Source: Thermoanaerobaculia bacterium (GTDB taxonomy: Bacteria; Acidobacteriota; Thermoanaerobaculia; Multivoradales; JAHZIX01). Taken from it: 56,444 bases of DNA. Of this stretch, positions 8,925 through 17,541 are shown piece by piece. Where the stretch lies: the NCBI GenBank assembly GCA_027069135.1, contig JALXFE010000297.1, positions 1-56,444 on the forward strand, given 5' to 3'. Position numbers and translations under genes: made by a program. Each line of letters starts with the position of its first letter. Position 1 is the stretch's first letter. Under the pieces are notes generated by a model. The model was given only the letters and a program-made list of their open reading frames with translations. It did no database searches and was not told the origin of the DNA.

Positions 8925-9536
8925 ATGAGCCAACACCTTGATGACAAGAGTCCCAGCAACAAAATTCTTTTTCAGAGGATTTTCGAAGAGCTCGCTTCGG
9001 GTATTCACCTGAACGTCGAGGAACAAGTCGGCGAAAACCGCATGGTAGGAGTCGCGTTGGTACCGGCGGCGCATTCTTCGAAAGAAACCACCTCAGCCGA
9101 GATTCCGAGCGTCGCCTCCACTTCCGACCGGGATGGGATCGAACAAGCGCTGACCCTGTGGGAAACCCTCCATCCGGACGACCTCATCAACCGCTGGCGG
9201 GAAGTCGCCACCGAACCCTTCATCGCCATCGGCCCCGGATGGGTCAAAGAAGTCGATGAACAATTCATCCATGATTGGTTCACAAGCGAGTCCTTCCGCA
9301 AATTGCTCGAGAACTACCAACCTTTCAATCCTCGCCGGACCGCGCTCTCCAACATCAATATCGTCCATATCGGTGAGTGCCTCGCATCCGTGACCTATCA
9401 AGCGGAAGAGGAGACCCAGGGCCGGAATACCGTCGGCAACGGTGGCGCCCTGATGATGAAGACCAAAGTCGGCTGGCGCATCGCAGCCATCTCACGCTAT
9501 GACCAGCTCAAGCACGACGGGAGCAAAGAAGGTTGA
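8925..9536 (+). CDS. NTF2-like unknown protein coupled to YcaO
   Basis: A 203-residue protein I cannot assign to a named family. Residues 1-70 are polar and probably flexible. Residues ~75-195 have the pattern of an NTF2/SnoaL-like cone: helices containing DDLINRWREVA and WVKEVDEQFIHDWF, then beta strands with NINIVHIGECLASVTYQ and ALMMKTKVGWRIAAISRYD. GAGGAG stands 8 nt upstream of the ATG. Its 3' end overlaps the YcaO start by 38 bp, so translation is probably coupled. Because no small precursor peptide is visible, it is a candidate substrate or partner of the YcaO-TfuA pair; this is inference only. Confidence 0.7.
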   Translation: MSQHLDDKSPSNKILFQRIFEELASGIHLNVEEQVGENRMVGVALVPAAHSSKETTSAEIPSVASTSDRDGIEQALTLWETLHPDDLINRWREVATEPFIAIGPGWVKEVDEQFIHDWFTSESFRKLLENYQPFNPRRTALSNINIVHIGECLASVTYQAEEETQGRNTVGNGGALMMKTKVGWRIAAISRYDQLKHDGSKEG

Positions 9537-10707
9537 GGCGCAGCTGCCACAGCGACCGGTGAGCTCTTCGCAAGGGCTCTCGGACGTAACGGCGACGTAC
9601 TTCCTCGGCACGCATCGGATTCGCACGCCGGAGGAAACCTGGGAGTGGCTCCAGCCGGTGCTTCCCATAGTAGGCATCACCCGGGTCGCCGACGTAACGG
9701 CGCTCGATGTCTTGGGGTTTCCGGTCTACCAGGCGGTACGGCCGGCGAGCCGTAGCCTCTCGGTTTCTCAAGGAAAGGCCGTCACCGCCGCCGGTGCCAA
9801 GGTCAGCGCGGCCATGGAAGGTATCGAGCTTTGGCATTGCGAACGCTTGGATCCGGTCCCCCAGGTGGAAGTGTCGCTGCGGGAGATCCAATATGCCAAT
9901 CCCATCGAATCCGCCCATCTCAAGTGGCGCTCCGATACCCGCTTGCTCGACGCCATGCCTTTGGCCTGGCTCAAGACCCGTAGCCTGACCGGAGGCCGGG
10001 ACGGTTGGCTGCCTCGTTCGATGGTGGAGCTCGACCTCACTCAACGCCTGGGTTTCGAACCCCAGATGTTTCACCGGACCTCCAACGGTCTGGCCTCCGG
10101 GAACTGCCTTCCGGAGGCCCAGGTCCACGCGCTGTGTGAGCTCATCGAGCGACACGGTCTCTACCTGGACCACCGGGATCCGTCGCGTAAGAAGGCCCTC
10201 GACCCGGAATCCCTCCGCGACACCTATTGTTGGGACCTGATCGAACGAATCCGCGCCACGGGAATGAAGGTCGCTCTATGGGACCTCACCTGGGAGTTGG
10301 GGGTTCCCTGTGTCGCGGCGGATGTCATCGCCAACGACCTGCCCAATATCTGGCGGGGGTCCGGTTGCCACGGCGCACCGGAGGTCGCGGTGTCCCGCGC
10401 GCTGAGCGAGGCCGCCCAATCGCGGCTGACGTATATCTCCGGTGCCCGGGACGATCTGACGGAATTCGGTGAGTTCCTCGACGCCGAGGCCAAATTCGCC
10501 TCTTTCGTCGAACCGTCCCCCACCTGCCGCCTCGAGGATCTCCCATCCTTGGCCACGGGAAATCTCGCCCGGGATCTGGAAGTCCTTCTGGAGCGGCTCG
10601 TCTCTCACGACTACTCCGCATACGCCATCGACCTCACCCGCCCGGAGATCGGGGTACCGGTGGTCTCCGCCTTTGTCCCGGGCCTCAACGAGGCCCCCTA
10701 TGGCTGA
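9499..10707 (+). CDS. YcaO-family cyclodehydratase/thioamidation enzyme
   Basis: A 402-residue YcaO domain protein. Diagnostic segments include AAMEGIELWHCERL (the S/A-x-x-E-x-x-E ATP-binding helix), ASGNCLPEAQVHALCELIERHG, and a late GVPVVSAFVPGL. YcaO enzymes use ATP to activate a backbone amide of a peptide or protein and give azoline, amidine or thioamide products. Its pairing with TfuA (8-bp ATGGCTGA overlap) is typical of thioamide-forming YcaOs, as in methyl-coenzyme M reductase modification and thioviridamide-type clusters. The C-terminus (NEAPYG) lacks the Pro-rich tail of azoline-forming YcaOs. The ATG at 9499 overlaps the upstream gene; GTG at 9559 is a possible alternative start. 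Confidence 0.93.
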   Translation: MTSSSTTGAKKVEAQLPQRPVSSSQGLSDVTATYFLGTHRIRTPEETWEWLQPVLPIVGITRVADVTALDVLGFPVYQAVRPASRSLSVSQGKAVTAAGAKVSAAMEGIELWHCERLDPVPQVEVSLREIQYANPIESAHLKWRSDTRLLDAMPLAWLKTRSLTGGRDGWLPRSMVELDLTQRLGFEPQMFHRTSNGLASGNCLPEAQVHALCELIERHGLYLDHRDPSRKKALDPESLRDTYCWDLIERIRATGMKVALWDLTWELGVPCVAADVIANDLPNIWRGSGCHGAPEVAVSRALSEAAQSRLTYISGARDDLTEFGEFLDAEAKFASFVEPSPTCRLEDLPSLATGNLARDLEVLLERLVSHDYSAYAIDLTRPEIGVPVVSAFVPGLNEAPYG

Positions 10708-12241
10708 GCCAGGATCAACGGAACCGGCGGCCCCGCCCCGGAGGACCTTTGTTTTCGCCGGCCCGACACTGCCACGAACACCGAACGCCGAATGGAGCCA
10801 GCTCCTAGGGCGAGCCGAGCTGCGACCGCCGGCCCAGCGCGGGGATATCCTCAACGCCCTCTGCCACGACCCGCACACTCTGGTCCTCTTGGACGGCTAC
10901 TACTTCACGGTCCCCTCGGTGACTCACAAGGAGCTTCTCTACGCCCTTGAGGCCGGAATCCGGATCATCGGCAGCGCCAGCATGGGGGCGTTGCGCGCCG
11001 CGGAGCTTCATCCCTTCGGCATGGAAGGCGTCGGGTGGGTCTTCGAGCAATTTCGTGACGGTCACCTGGACGGGGACGACGAGGTCGCCGTCCTCCACGC
11101 GACGGAGGACTTCCAGTTCCGGCCCTTGACCGTGGCCTTGGTGGACGTCCGAGACGCCCTGCTCCACCTCCTCGAAGCCGGCCTCGAAACGGACCCGGCG
11201 GAGGCCTTGATCGCAGATCTCAAGGCCCTACCGTTTTCCCAACGGCACGGTCACCGCATCCGGCAGCTGGCTCGGAACCGGCTGGGAGAACCCCTGGCCG
11301 CCGCGCTCGATCGGCGGCTCAGCACCCGGAGCGTCAAAGAACAGGACGCCCTGCGAGCGTTGCACAGAGCCTTCGACTCCGAACGCCCTCGAAGGGAAGA
11401 GCTAGAAGGTGCCGAAGGTACCTCTACCGCGACGACCTTCCTGGGATATTTCCAGGAATGGCACCTGGAGGTCCCCGGTGGGACTCCGGAAAGACGCTGC
11501 ACCTTTCGCCAGGCCGCTCACTGCCTTCAGGTGCTCCACCCCGAAGCCGGCGCTGTGATCCGGAGGCTGCGACGACGGATTCTCCTGGCCGCCGCTGCCC
11601 GCCGGCAGGGACTCGAGGCGAACCCCCGCCGCATACAAGATCTGCGAGAGCTTCTGGAAAAGCAATTGCGCCGGCTTCACGGCATGGAGCTTCTTCCCGC
11701 TCCGGAACGCCTGGATGAAGCTCGCAGCCACGCTCTAGCCGAAGCTGCCGTCAAATACTTCGGCAGCCAAGAGGACGCGCTCCTCTATATGGCGAGCACC
11801 CTGGGCCTCGACGCCGAGGAGGGGCTCGCGAGCCTCGAAAGGCTGCTGATGCTGCAGGATGACCTCCTGCCCGCCTGGTGGATTGCCCGCGGGCTGGCCT
11901 GCACCTCTGCGTTCCCCGAAGTGGTCACACTGGCCCGGGAAGCAGCCCAGATCCACCGGGCCTTTCAAACCTGGAAAGGGGGAGCCCGGATTCAGAAGGC
12001 GGATCTCGAGGAGTTGGCGGCGCAGCTTTGGGGCTGCCCTCGGGATGGCGTCCTCCAAGAAGCCGGGGCCCGGGGTCTCTTCGAGGCCGGAGGATTCTCT
12101 CCGGGTTTTAGTAACGCCCTGGAACTCGTTGCCGCCGCCGAGCGACTCCCTCGGGCGATCAACGAATACCCGCAAGCCCGGAGCAGGCTGCGCACGACCG
12201 AGGTTCTCTCCCTTCTGCCGCCTATCTCCCCTACTCTTTGA
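10700..12241 (+). CDS. TfuA-like protein, partner of YcaO
   Basis: A 513-residue TfuA-domain protein. The TfuA core (about residues 14-230) is clear: RTFVFAGPTLPR, LVLLDGYYFTVPSVTHKELL, and the Gly/Ser/Ala-rich GSASMGALRAAEL. TfuA is thought to deliver sulfur or help YcaO form thioamides. The start at 10700 was chosen because ATGGCTGA overlaps the YcaO stop by 8 bp, a standard coupling; the open frame extends upstream inside ycaO but has no reason to be used. The ~280-residue C-terminal extension, mostly helical and rich in Leu, Ala, Glu and Arg, is longer than a minimal TfuA and is of unknown role. The gene ends 11 bp into the convergent methyltransferase. Confidence 0.9.
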   Translation: MAEPGSTEPAAPPRRTFVFAGPTLPRTPNAEWSQLLGRAELRPPAQRGDILNALCHDPHTLVLLDGYYFTVPSVTHKELLYALEAGIRIIGSASMGALRAAELHPFGMEGVGWVFEQFRDGHLDGDDEVAVLHATEDFQFRPLTVALVDVRDALLHLLEAGLETDPAEALIADLKALPFSQRHGHRIRQLARNRLGEPLAAALDRRLSTRSVKEQDALRALHRAFDSERPRREELEGAEGTSTATTFLGYFQEWHLEVPGGTPERRCTFRQAAHCLQVLHPEAGAVIRRLRRRILLAAAARRQGLEANPRRIQDLRELLEKQLRRLHGMELLPAPERLDEARSHALAEAAVKYFGSQEDALLYMASTLGLDAEEGLASLERLLMLQDDLLPAWWIARGLACTSAFPEVVTLAREAAQIHRAFQTWKGGARIQKADLEELAAQLWGCPRDGVLQEAGARGLFEAGGFSPGFSNALELVAAAERLPRAINEYPQARSRLRTTEVLSLLPPISPTL

Positions 12242-13268
12242 CGATCCGGTAGAGGTAGCGCCGAATCCGCCCTTCGGCGACCCAACGCGTTCCCCGCCCG
12301 GCCTCTCGTAGGAGCATCTCGGCCAGATCTTCGTTGCCCTCTCGCCCGAAAGCCTGTCGCAGGTCTTGAGCGGCAGATTGTTGGCGAAGCCAGAGGTCTT
12401 CTTCGACGGAGCTGAAATCCCAGGTCTCGAGGCGTACCGGGAAGGGTTTGAGAGCCCGCGAGAGAGCGCTGGCCTGCGGCATGGATCGATCCGCCGGACC
12501 TTCCGCCAGATCACTGCACAGAAAGAGCATCTGGCCCCCGGTCGGAAGGATCCGCAACAAGCGACTCAAGGTCGTCGACAGATGGTCGAGAAAATACAGC
12601 ACATCGATGCCGATCACGACGTCAAAGGAACCGGGAGGTGGTTGCCAGGAGTCCAGATCCACCGGCCGGAACTCAAGAGCCCCGGATCCCTCGACGGCCT
12701 CCCTCGAAGAGTGGCAGCGAGCGTGCTCGATAGCCTCCGCGGACAGATCAACACCGGTGAAGGCTCCACCGATACGGTCGTGCAAGACTCGTGTCAGGGT
12801 ACCGATACCGCAACCTATATCGAGCACCCGAGCTCCCGAACGAGCCGCCAGCAGGTCTGCGATTCGCCCCAGCTGCCGCTCCTCCGTCAGGCTGAAGGGT
12901 AGGAGGTTCGCTCCGAAGACCTGCCGGCAATACTCCCGATAGGCGGGGCTCCCGGCGCAGCGAATCTGGAGTCGCCCGAAACCTTCCGCCAGGTGAACCT
13001 TGCGATGCTTTTCGGCCTTGGGACGAATCTCCTCCGAGAGCCCGTATTCTCCCCCGTCTCGCACCAACCAGCCTCGGTCCAGGAGGTCGGCCCAGGCCTC
13101 TTCCCAGTCGAGCCGCTGGGGACCATAGAACAGGTCACCATGGCGCCACAGGCTCTCGCGGTCGAGCTTCGACGCCTTGCCGGTGGCCCAATCCTGCCGG
13201 TGTTGCTCCATCTGCCGAAGGAGCCCCAGGATCTGTCGTTGGGCTGGACTAATGGGAGGCACCGGCAT
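12231..13268 (-). CDS. class I SAM-dependent methyltransferase with N-terminal winged-helix-like region
   Basis: A 345-residue protein. The Rossmann-type SAM site VLDIGCGIGTL is at about residue 145, with the acidic loop FTGVDLSAEAI and the post-loop DVVIGIDVLYFLDHL, typical of class I (UbiE/Methyltransf_12-like) enzymes. The first ~100 residues (SPAQRQILGLLRQMEQ, WADLLDRGWLVRDGGEYGL) look like a winged-helix or substrate-recognition region. It starts within the 3' end of the cyclase-AAA gene (20-bp overlap), so the two are co-transcribed, and it converges on tfuA. It might be a tailoring enzyme for the YcaO product, but the opposite strand argues against shared transcription. Substrate unknown. 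Confidence 0.8.
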   Translation of the reverse strand: MPVPPISPAQRQILGLLRQMEQHRQDWATGKASKLDRESLWRHGDLFYGPQRLDWEEAWADLLDRGWLVRDGGEYGLSEEIRPKAEKHRKVHLAEGFGRLQIRCAGSPAYREYCRQVFGANLLPFSLTEERQLGRIADLLAARSGARVLDIGCGIGTLTRVLHDRIGGAFTGVDLSAEAIEHARCHSSREAVEGSGALEFRPVDLDSWQPPPGSFDVVIGIDVLYFLDHLSTTLSRLLRILPTGGQMLFLCSDLAEGPADRSMPQASALSRALKPFPVRLETWDFSSVEEDLWLRQQSAAQDLRQAFGREGNEDLAEMLLREAGRGTRWVAEGRIRRYLYRIVKE

Positions 13269-16200
13269 CCTGGCCGAGAAGCTCCAGGGCCTCGCGATGA
13301 TCTACCGAGCCTGCGCCCTCCTCCATACCGGCGACGATGGCGGCGAGGTCATCGCTGTAGCCTTCCTCGATCCGGGTCAGAGCCACCATGGCTCGCAGCT
13401 CCAGACTGCGGGCCTGCTGCTGTCGGGCGATACTGACCGCCTTTTGTATTTCGGAAATCGCTTGGGTCGAAAAGTCTCCCCCCTTGGACCAGAGGATCTC
13501 GCCTCGCTCGCGGTGAATCTCCGCTTGCAGGTAGCATTCCCCGGTGCGCTCCACCTCGGAGGAAGCCCGCTCCAGCTGGCGCAACGCCGCGTCCTCATCG
13601 CCGGCCAGACGATGTACCTGGGCGAGGAGAGTCAAGAAAAGTGGGTAGCCAAAACCCACCCCGGAGGCCTTCCAGCCCTCGAGGCCCTCGGTCAGGAACT
13701 CCATCCCCGACTCCACTGCGCCCTTCTCGGCCAAAGCCCGGCCTTTGAGGATCAACCCCATTTCTTTCCAGGTCGGGATTCGATGCTCCTGGGCGAGATG
13801 GATGCCCGCTTCCGTGTGTGCCAGCGCCTCGTCCGCCTGCCTTCTGAAAACCTGCACCTGAGCGGCACCGATATGCGCCACGGCAAGGCTCATGGGGTGG
13901 GTCAGCTTGCGTGCCCAGGCAAGGTTGAGATCCATCGTGGCCTGGGCTCGATCCGGGTATCCCAGGAGCCAGAGGGCGTAGGAAGAGTAGACCCGACAGC
14001 TCACCAAGGGCGAGATGGCGTCCAGGTAGGCCTGCTGGCCCAACCCTTGACGCGCTTCGTAATGGGCCAAAGCCTGCTCCAGCTGCTCTTGTGCCTCCAC
14101 CAGCTGCCCCAAATGCCACAGCGGGGCCCCCAAGGTCAGATGGGCTTCCGCCAGGAGATCTGCATCGCCACTTTTCCGGGCCAAAGCCTGGAACTCCTCT
14201 CCGAGCTCCCGGGCCTTTTGGAAGTCTCCCCTTGCCGTATGGAGACGTTGCAATCCTCGTAGGGCACCGTGCGCAAACGGGGTTGCCGGCTGCTGACGGG
14301 CGAGATCCCGAGCTCGCAGATGAGCCTCCTCCACTTCCGGTGCCGTAAAGCCGCGGGTGGCGATGAGGGCCGGAGCCAGGATGACCTGGAAGGGTAGCTC
14401 CCGCTGATCCCGCTCCGACGACTCCGGTTGAGCAGAGATCAGCTCCAGGCCCCGATGCAAATGCCGCTGAGCCTCCAGGTTGGCGAAGCGCTGCGCGGAC
14501 AACTCGCCGGCCAGCTGCCAATAGCTGATGGCGGGCTTTTCCAACCGTGCCTCGGTGCAGTGGTGGGCCAGGACCTCCGGCTCGGTTTCCACCGTCTCCG
14601 GGAAATGCTCCTCCAAGGCCTGGACCACCTGCCAGTGATAGCGACGGCGCTGCTTTTTGAGAAGGCTCTGGTAGGCCGCCTCCTGGAGCAGCGCGTGCTT
14701 GAACTGATAGCTAACCCGATCTAACTCATCCTTGGGAATGAGCATGTCGGCATCGACCAGCCGCTCCAGGTTCTCCTCCAATTCCTGGCTTTCCAGGGTC
14801 GAAACGGCCCGTAGAAAGTCCAGCCGGAAGCTTCTCCCCAGAATCGCTCCCAGCTGAGCAACGTCCTTGGCCCCTCCGAGACGATCCAGGCGGGCGAGCA
14901 AGGAGTCGTGGAGGCGATGGGGAATCTCCAGCCAACGCAGGGGGTCTTCGGAAGAAAACGCGACACGGTCTTCGCCTCGATCTTCCAGGGACTCGAGGAA
15001 AGTCTTGGTAAGCTCTTCCAAGAATAGAGGGTTGCCGTCGCTGCGACCGGCAAGCTCTGCCACGACGGCATCGGGAAGGGGCCGGTCTCCGACGAGGCGT
15101 CGCACCAAGGCTCGGCTGTCGGCGGTGGTCAGACGGTTGATCGTCACCTCTCGGACCGCCTCGCGCCCCGCCCATCCGGGCTGAAAATCCGGCCGGATCG
15201 TGGCCAGGAGCATCAGCTGCGTCCCGGGGCTTCGTTCGGCCAGCAGCCCTAGGAATTCGACCGTCGACGGATCCATCCAATGGAGATCTTCGGCGACCAA
15301 CAAGAGGGGACGACGATCCGCGAGCCGTTCCACCCACCGGACGAGCATCTCGAGGGTTTGTCGACGCAGCCGGGTCGGGGCCAAGCGCACCGGCTCGTAG
15401 GGAGCGGGAAGGGGCAAGGACAACAGCTGGGCCAGCAGCGGCAAGGCCTGCTCCACGGAAAAAAGTAGCCGCCGCAGCTCCTCTTCCAGATTTCGAATCT
15501 CGTCTTCCGGCGAAGCGGTACCCTGTCGGCGAAGCCGGCGGTGGAGCGCTTCCGTTAAGGGGAAAAAGGCGCTGTTCTGATGATAGGAAGCGGATTGGAG
15601 CTCCCAGAGCTGGTAGTCCTTCCCTCCGAGCTCTTCCTTGAAGACCTCGACCAACCTCGATTTTCCGATGCCCGCCTCGCCACGGAGAAGCACCGTCTGA
15701 CCGCTCCCCTCCTCCGCTCTCTTCCAGCATTCCAAGAGCAAGCTCAGCTTGCGCTCCCGGGCCACCAATGGAGTCCATCCGGCCGCGGGTCCAAGGGCCC
15801 TCAGATGGCCGCTGACGGCCTTGACATGAAAAATCTGAACCGGCCGGGATACCCCCTTCAACACCGCGTCGCCGGCTTCTTCCAGACGGAAAAAGCCACG
15901 CACCAGCCGCTCCGTAGCTCCGCTGATGATGACCCCGTTGGATTTGGCCAGCCCCTGGAGACGGGCCGCGATATTCGGGGTCTGCCCCATGGCCAAGCGC
16001 TCCCGCTTGTCTCCGGCGCCCACCTCCCCCACGACCACCAGACCGGTGTGAATTCCGATCCGCACCGAGAGCTCGGCGTCTCCCTCTCGGCCCAGACGCC
16101 GATTGAGGGTGCGGATCTCACGAGTGATCTCTAACCCTGCCTTGGCGGCTCTCCGGGCATCGTCCTCGTGGGCCACCGGGTAGCCAAAATAGGCCAGGAT

Positions 16201-16590
16201 GCCATCCCCGAGGTATTGGGCGACACTCCCTTCGAAGCGGCGGATAACCCGGTTGCAGACTTCCTGGTAGGCCTTGACCGTGTCGCGTAGGTCCTCCGGA
16301 TCCAACTCCTCGGAAAGGGCGGTGGAATCCATGAGATCGCAGAACATCACCGAGAGGTGCCGGCGTTCCCCCTCCCGCCCGGTCCGTTGGGCTCGGGATT
16401 CTCCGCCCCCCAAGCTGCCGTCGGCCACGCCGAGCAACCTGGCACCACAAGCGCCACAGAACCGGAAAATACCGGGATTCTCAAAGCCACACTGATAACA
16501 GATTTGAGCAATTGAGCGCCCGCAGCTAGAGCAGAGCGATGTGCCGAGGGGGTTTTGAGAATGGCAGGCGGGACAGGGCGCTGTGGCCAT
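13249..16590 (-). CDS. zinc ribbon-class III cyclase-AAA-TPR regulator
   Basis: A 1113-residue signalling protein. Two zinc ribbons: C6, C9, C20, C23 and C31, C34, C45, C48. A class III adenylate/guanylate cyclase domain follows (about 75-255) with metal ligands D85 (FCDLMDST) and D129 (LGDGILAYFG) and the conserved NIAARL. Next is an AAA/STAND ATPase (Walker A GEAGIGKS 304-311, Walker B LLLVAEDLHW) and a long TPR-like helical region to the end. Such proteins couple nucleotide cyclisation to ATP-driven sensing, though the cyclase may be only regulatory. It is divergent from the gene at 16726 and overlaps the methyltransferase start by 20 bp. Confidence 0.92.
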   Translation of the reverse strand: MATAPCPACHSQNPLGTSLCSSCGRSIAQICYQCGFENPGIFRFCGACGARLLGVADGSLGGGESRAQRTGREGERRHLSVMFCDLMDSTALSEELDPEDLRDTVKAYQEVCNRVIRRFEGSVAQYLGDGILAYFGYPVAHEDDARRAAKAGLEITREIRTLNRRLGREGDAELSVRIGIHTGLVVVGEVGAGDKRERLAMGQTPNIAARLQGLAKSNGVIISGATERLVRGFFRLEEAGDAVLKGVSRPVQIFHVKAVSGHLRALGPAAGWTPLVARERKLSLLLECWKRAEEGSGQTVLLRGEAGIGKSRLVEVFKEELGGKDYQLWELQSASYHQNSAFFPLTEALHRRLRRQGTASPEDEIRNLEEELRRLLFSVEQALPLLAQLLSLPLPAPYEPVRLAPTRLRRQTLEMLVRWVERLADRRPLLLVAEDLHWMDPSTVEFLGLLAERSPGTQLMLLATIRPDFQPGWAGREAVREVTINRLTTADSRALVRRLVGDRPLPDAVVAELAGRSDGNPLFLEELTKTFLESLEDRGEDRVAFSSEDPLRWLEIPHRLHDSLLARLDRLGGAKDVAQLGAILGRSFRLDFLRAVSTLESQELEENLERLVDADMLIPKDELDRVSYQFKHALLQEAAYQSLLKKQRRRYHWQVVQALEEHFPETVETEPEVLAHHCTEARLEKPAISYWQLAGELSAQRFANLEAQRHLHRGLELISAQPESSERDQRELPFQVILAPALIATRGFTAPEVEEAHLRARDLARQQPATPFAHGALRGLQRLHTARGDFQKARELGEEFQALARKSGDADLLAEAHLTLGAPLWHLGQLVEAQEQLEQALAHYEARQGLGQQAYLDAISPLVSCRVYSSYALWLLGYPDRAQATMDLNLAWARKLTHPMSLAVAHIGAAQVQVFRRQADEALAHTEAGIHLAQEHRIPTWKEMGLILKGRALAEKGAVESGMEFLTEGLEGWKASGVGFGYPLFLTLLAQVHRLAGDEDAALRQLERASSEVERTGECYLQAEIHRERGEILWSKGGDFSTQAISEIQKAVSIARQQQARSLELRAMVALTRIEEGYSDDLAAIVAGMEEGAGSVDHREALELLGQDAGASH

Positions 16591-16725
16591 CTAATCACTC
16601 GAAGGGGCGGCGGCGGTAACAGACCCGAGGCGCCGGACGCCAACAAAGTAGGACGGCCCTGATGCTATCATAGGAGCAAAAGCTTCAATGCTGGACGGCT
16701 CCACCGAACTACAAGGAGATCCGAC

Positions 16726-17532
16726 GTGACCATGCCAAAGACCCATGACCTGGGCCCACGGGGAGCCCTGCCGAAAGAACAGTTCCACTTTCTCGAACCT
16801 CAAGAATCGCTGCACAGGGTTGGCGATACCCTGACCAAGACCCGGGTCGATGGCTCCAAGCTGGAGCTGCCCCTGCCCAGCACCACTCTCGACCAGCCGC
16901 CTGTCGGGCCCGGTTGGGTGGAGTACGGCAGCTGGAGTGACGATACCGCGGACAAGATCATCTGCTTTTCCGGAAGCTGGAGAGTCCCCGCCGAGCCCGC
17001 CGTGCAAGAGGGGCAGGTCCTCTTCATCAGCATGGGTCTCCAGACCACGGAGACGAACAGCAATGACCTGTTCCTACCGGTCCTCCAATGGGGCCCCAGT
17101 GCTGCAGGGGGTGGAAACTACTGGTCGGTGAGCTGCTGGTACCAACACCTGGGTCGCATCACCTACAGCGAGCTCCTGCGCGTCGTCGAGGGAGATACGA
17201 TCTTCGGCAGTATCGCCCGCACCGTCGACAACGAGTTCGGAACGGAATGGGTGGCGAGCGCCAAGGTGGAAGGATCCACCTCCGGCACGACCAGCGTACC
17301 TGTGGTCGGCGATATCGAGCTCGGCTGGGCTTTCGTGGCTCTCGAAGCCTACAGCCCTGAGATTTCCTGCGATCAATTCCCGGCCAGCGGTGAAACGACC
17401 TTCCGAGACCTGATCCTCAAAGGCCAGAGCGCCCCCCTGATCCCCGTCTGGAAGCCGACGGTGGAATTCGACCAATGCAACAACAAGGTCGACATCGTGA
17501 GCGATTCGGAGATTCGTCTGATCTACCTTTGA
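16726..17532 (+). CDS. conserved protein of the WGPSAAGGG family, unknown function
   Basis: A 268-residue, probably beta-rich protein. It carries FSGSWRVPAEPA, the unusual LQWGPSAAGGG followed by YWSVSCWY, and WAFVALEAYSP. I recall this set of motifs from uncharacterised fungal and bacterial secreted-type proteins, some with lectin- or glucanase-like folds, but no activity can be stated. No clear signal peptide is present. I use the GTG at 16726 because AAGGAG (16713-16718) is 7 nt away; ATG at 16732 gives a 13-nt spacing. It is divergent from the cyclase gene and its stop is 9 bp from the VWFA gene's stop. Confidence 0.7.
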   Translation: MTMPKTHDLGPRGALPKEQFHFLEPQESLHRVGDTLTKTRVDGSKLELPLPSTTLDQPPVGPGWVEYGSWSDDTADKIICFSGSWRVPAEPAVQEGQVLFISMGLQTTETNSNDLFLPVLQWGPSAAGGGNYWSVSCWYQHLGRITYSELLRVVEGDTIFGSIARTVDNEFGTEWVASAKVEGSTSGTTSVPVVGDIELGWAFVALEAYSPEISCDQFPASGETTFRDLILKGQSAPLIPVWKPTVEFDQCNNKVDIVSDSEIRLIYL

Positions 17533-17541
17533 TGGGTTGGG

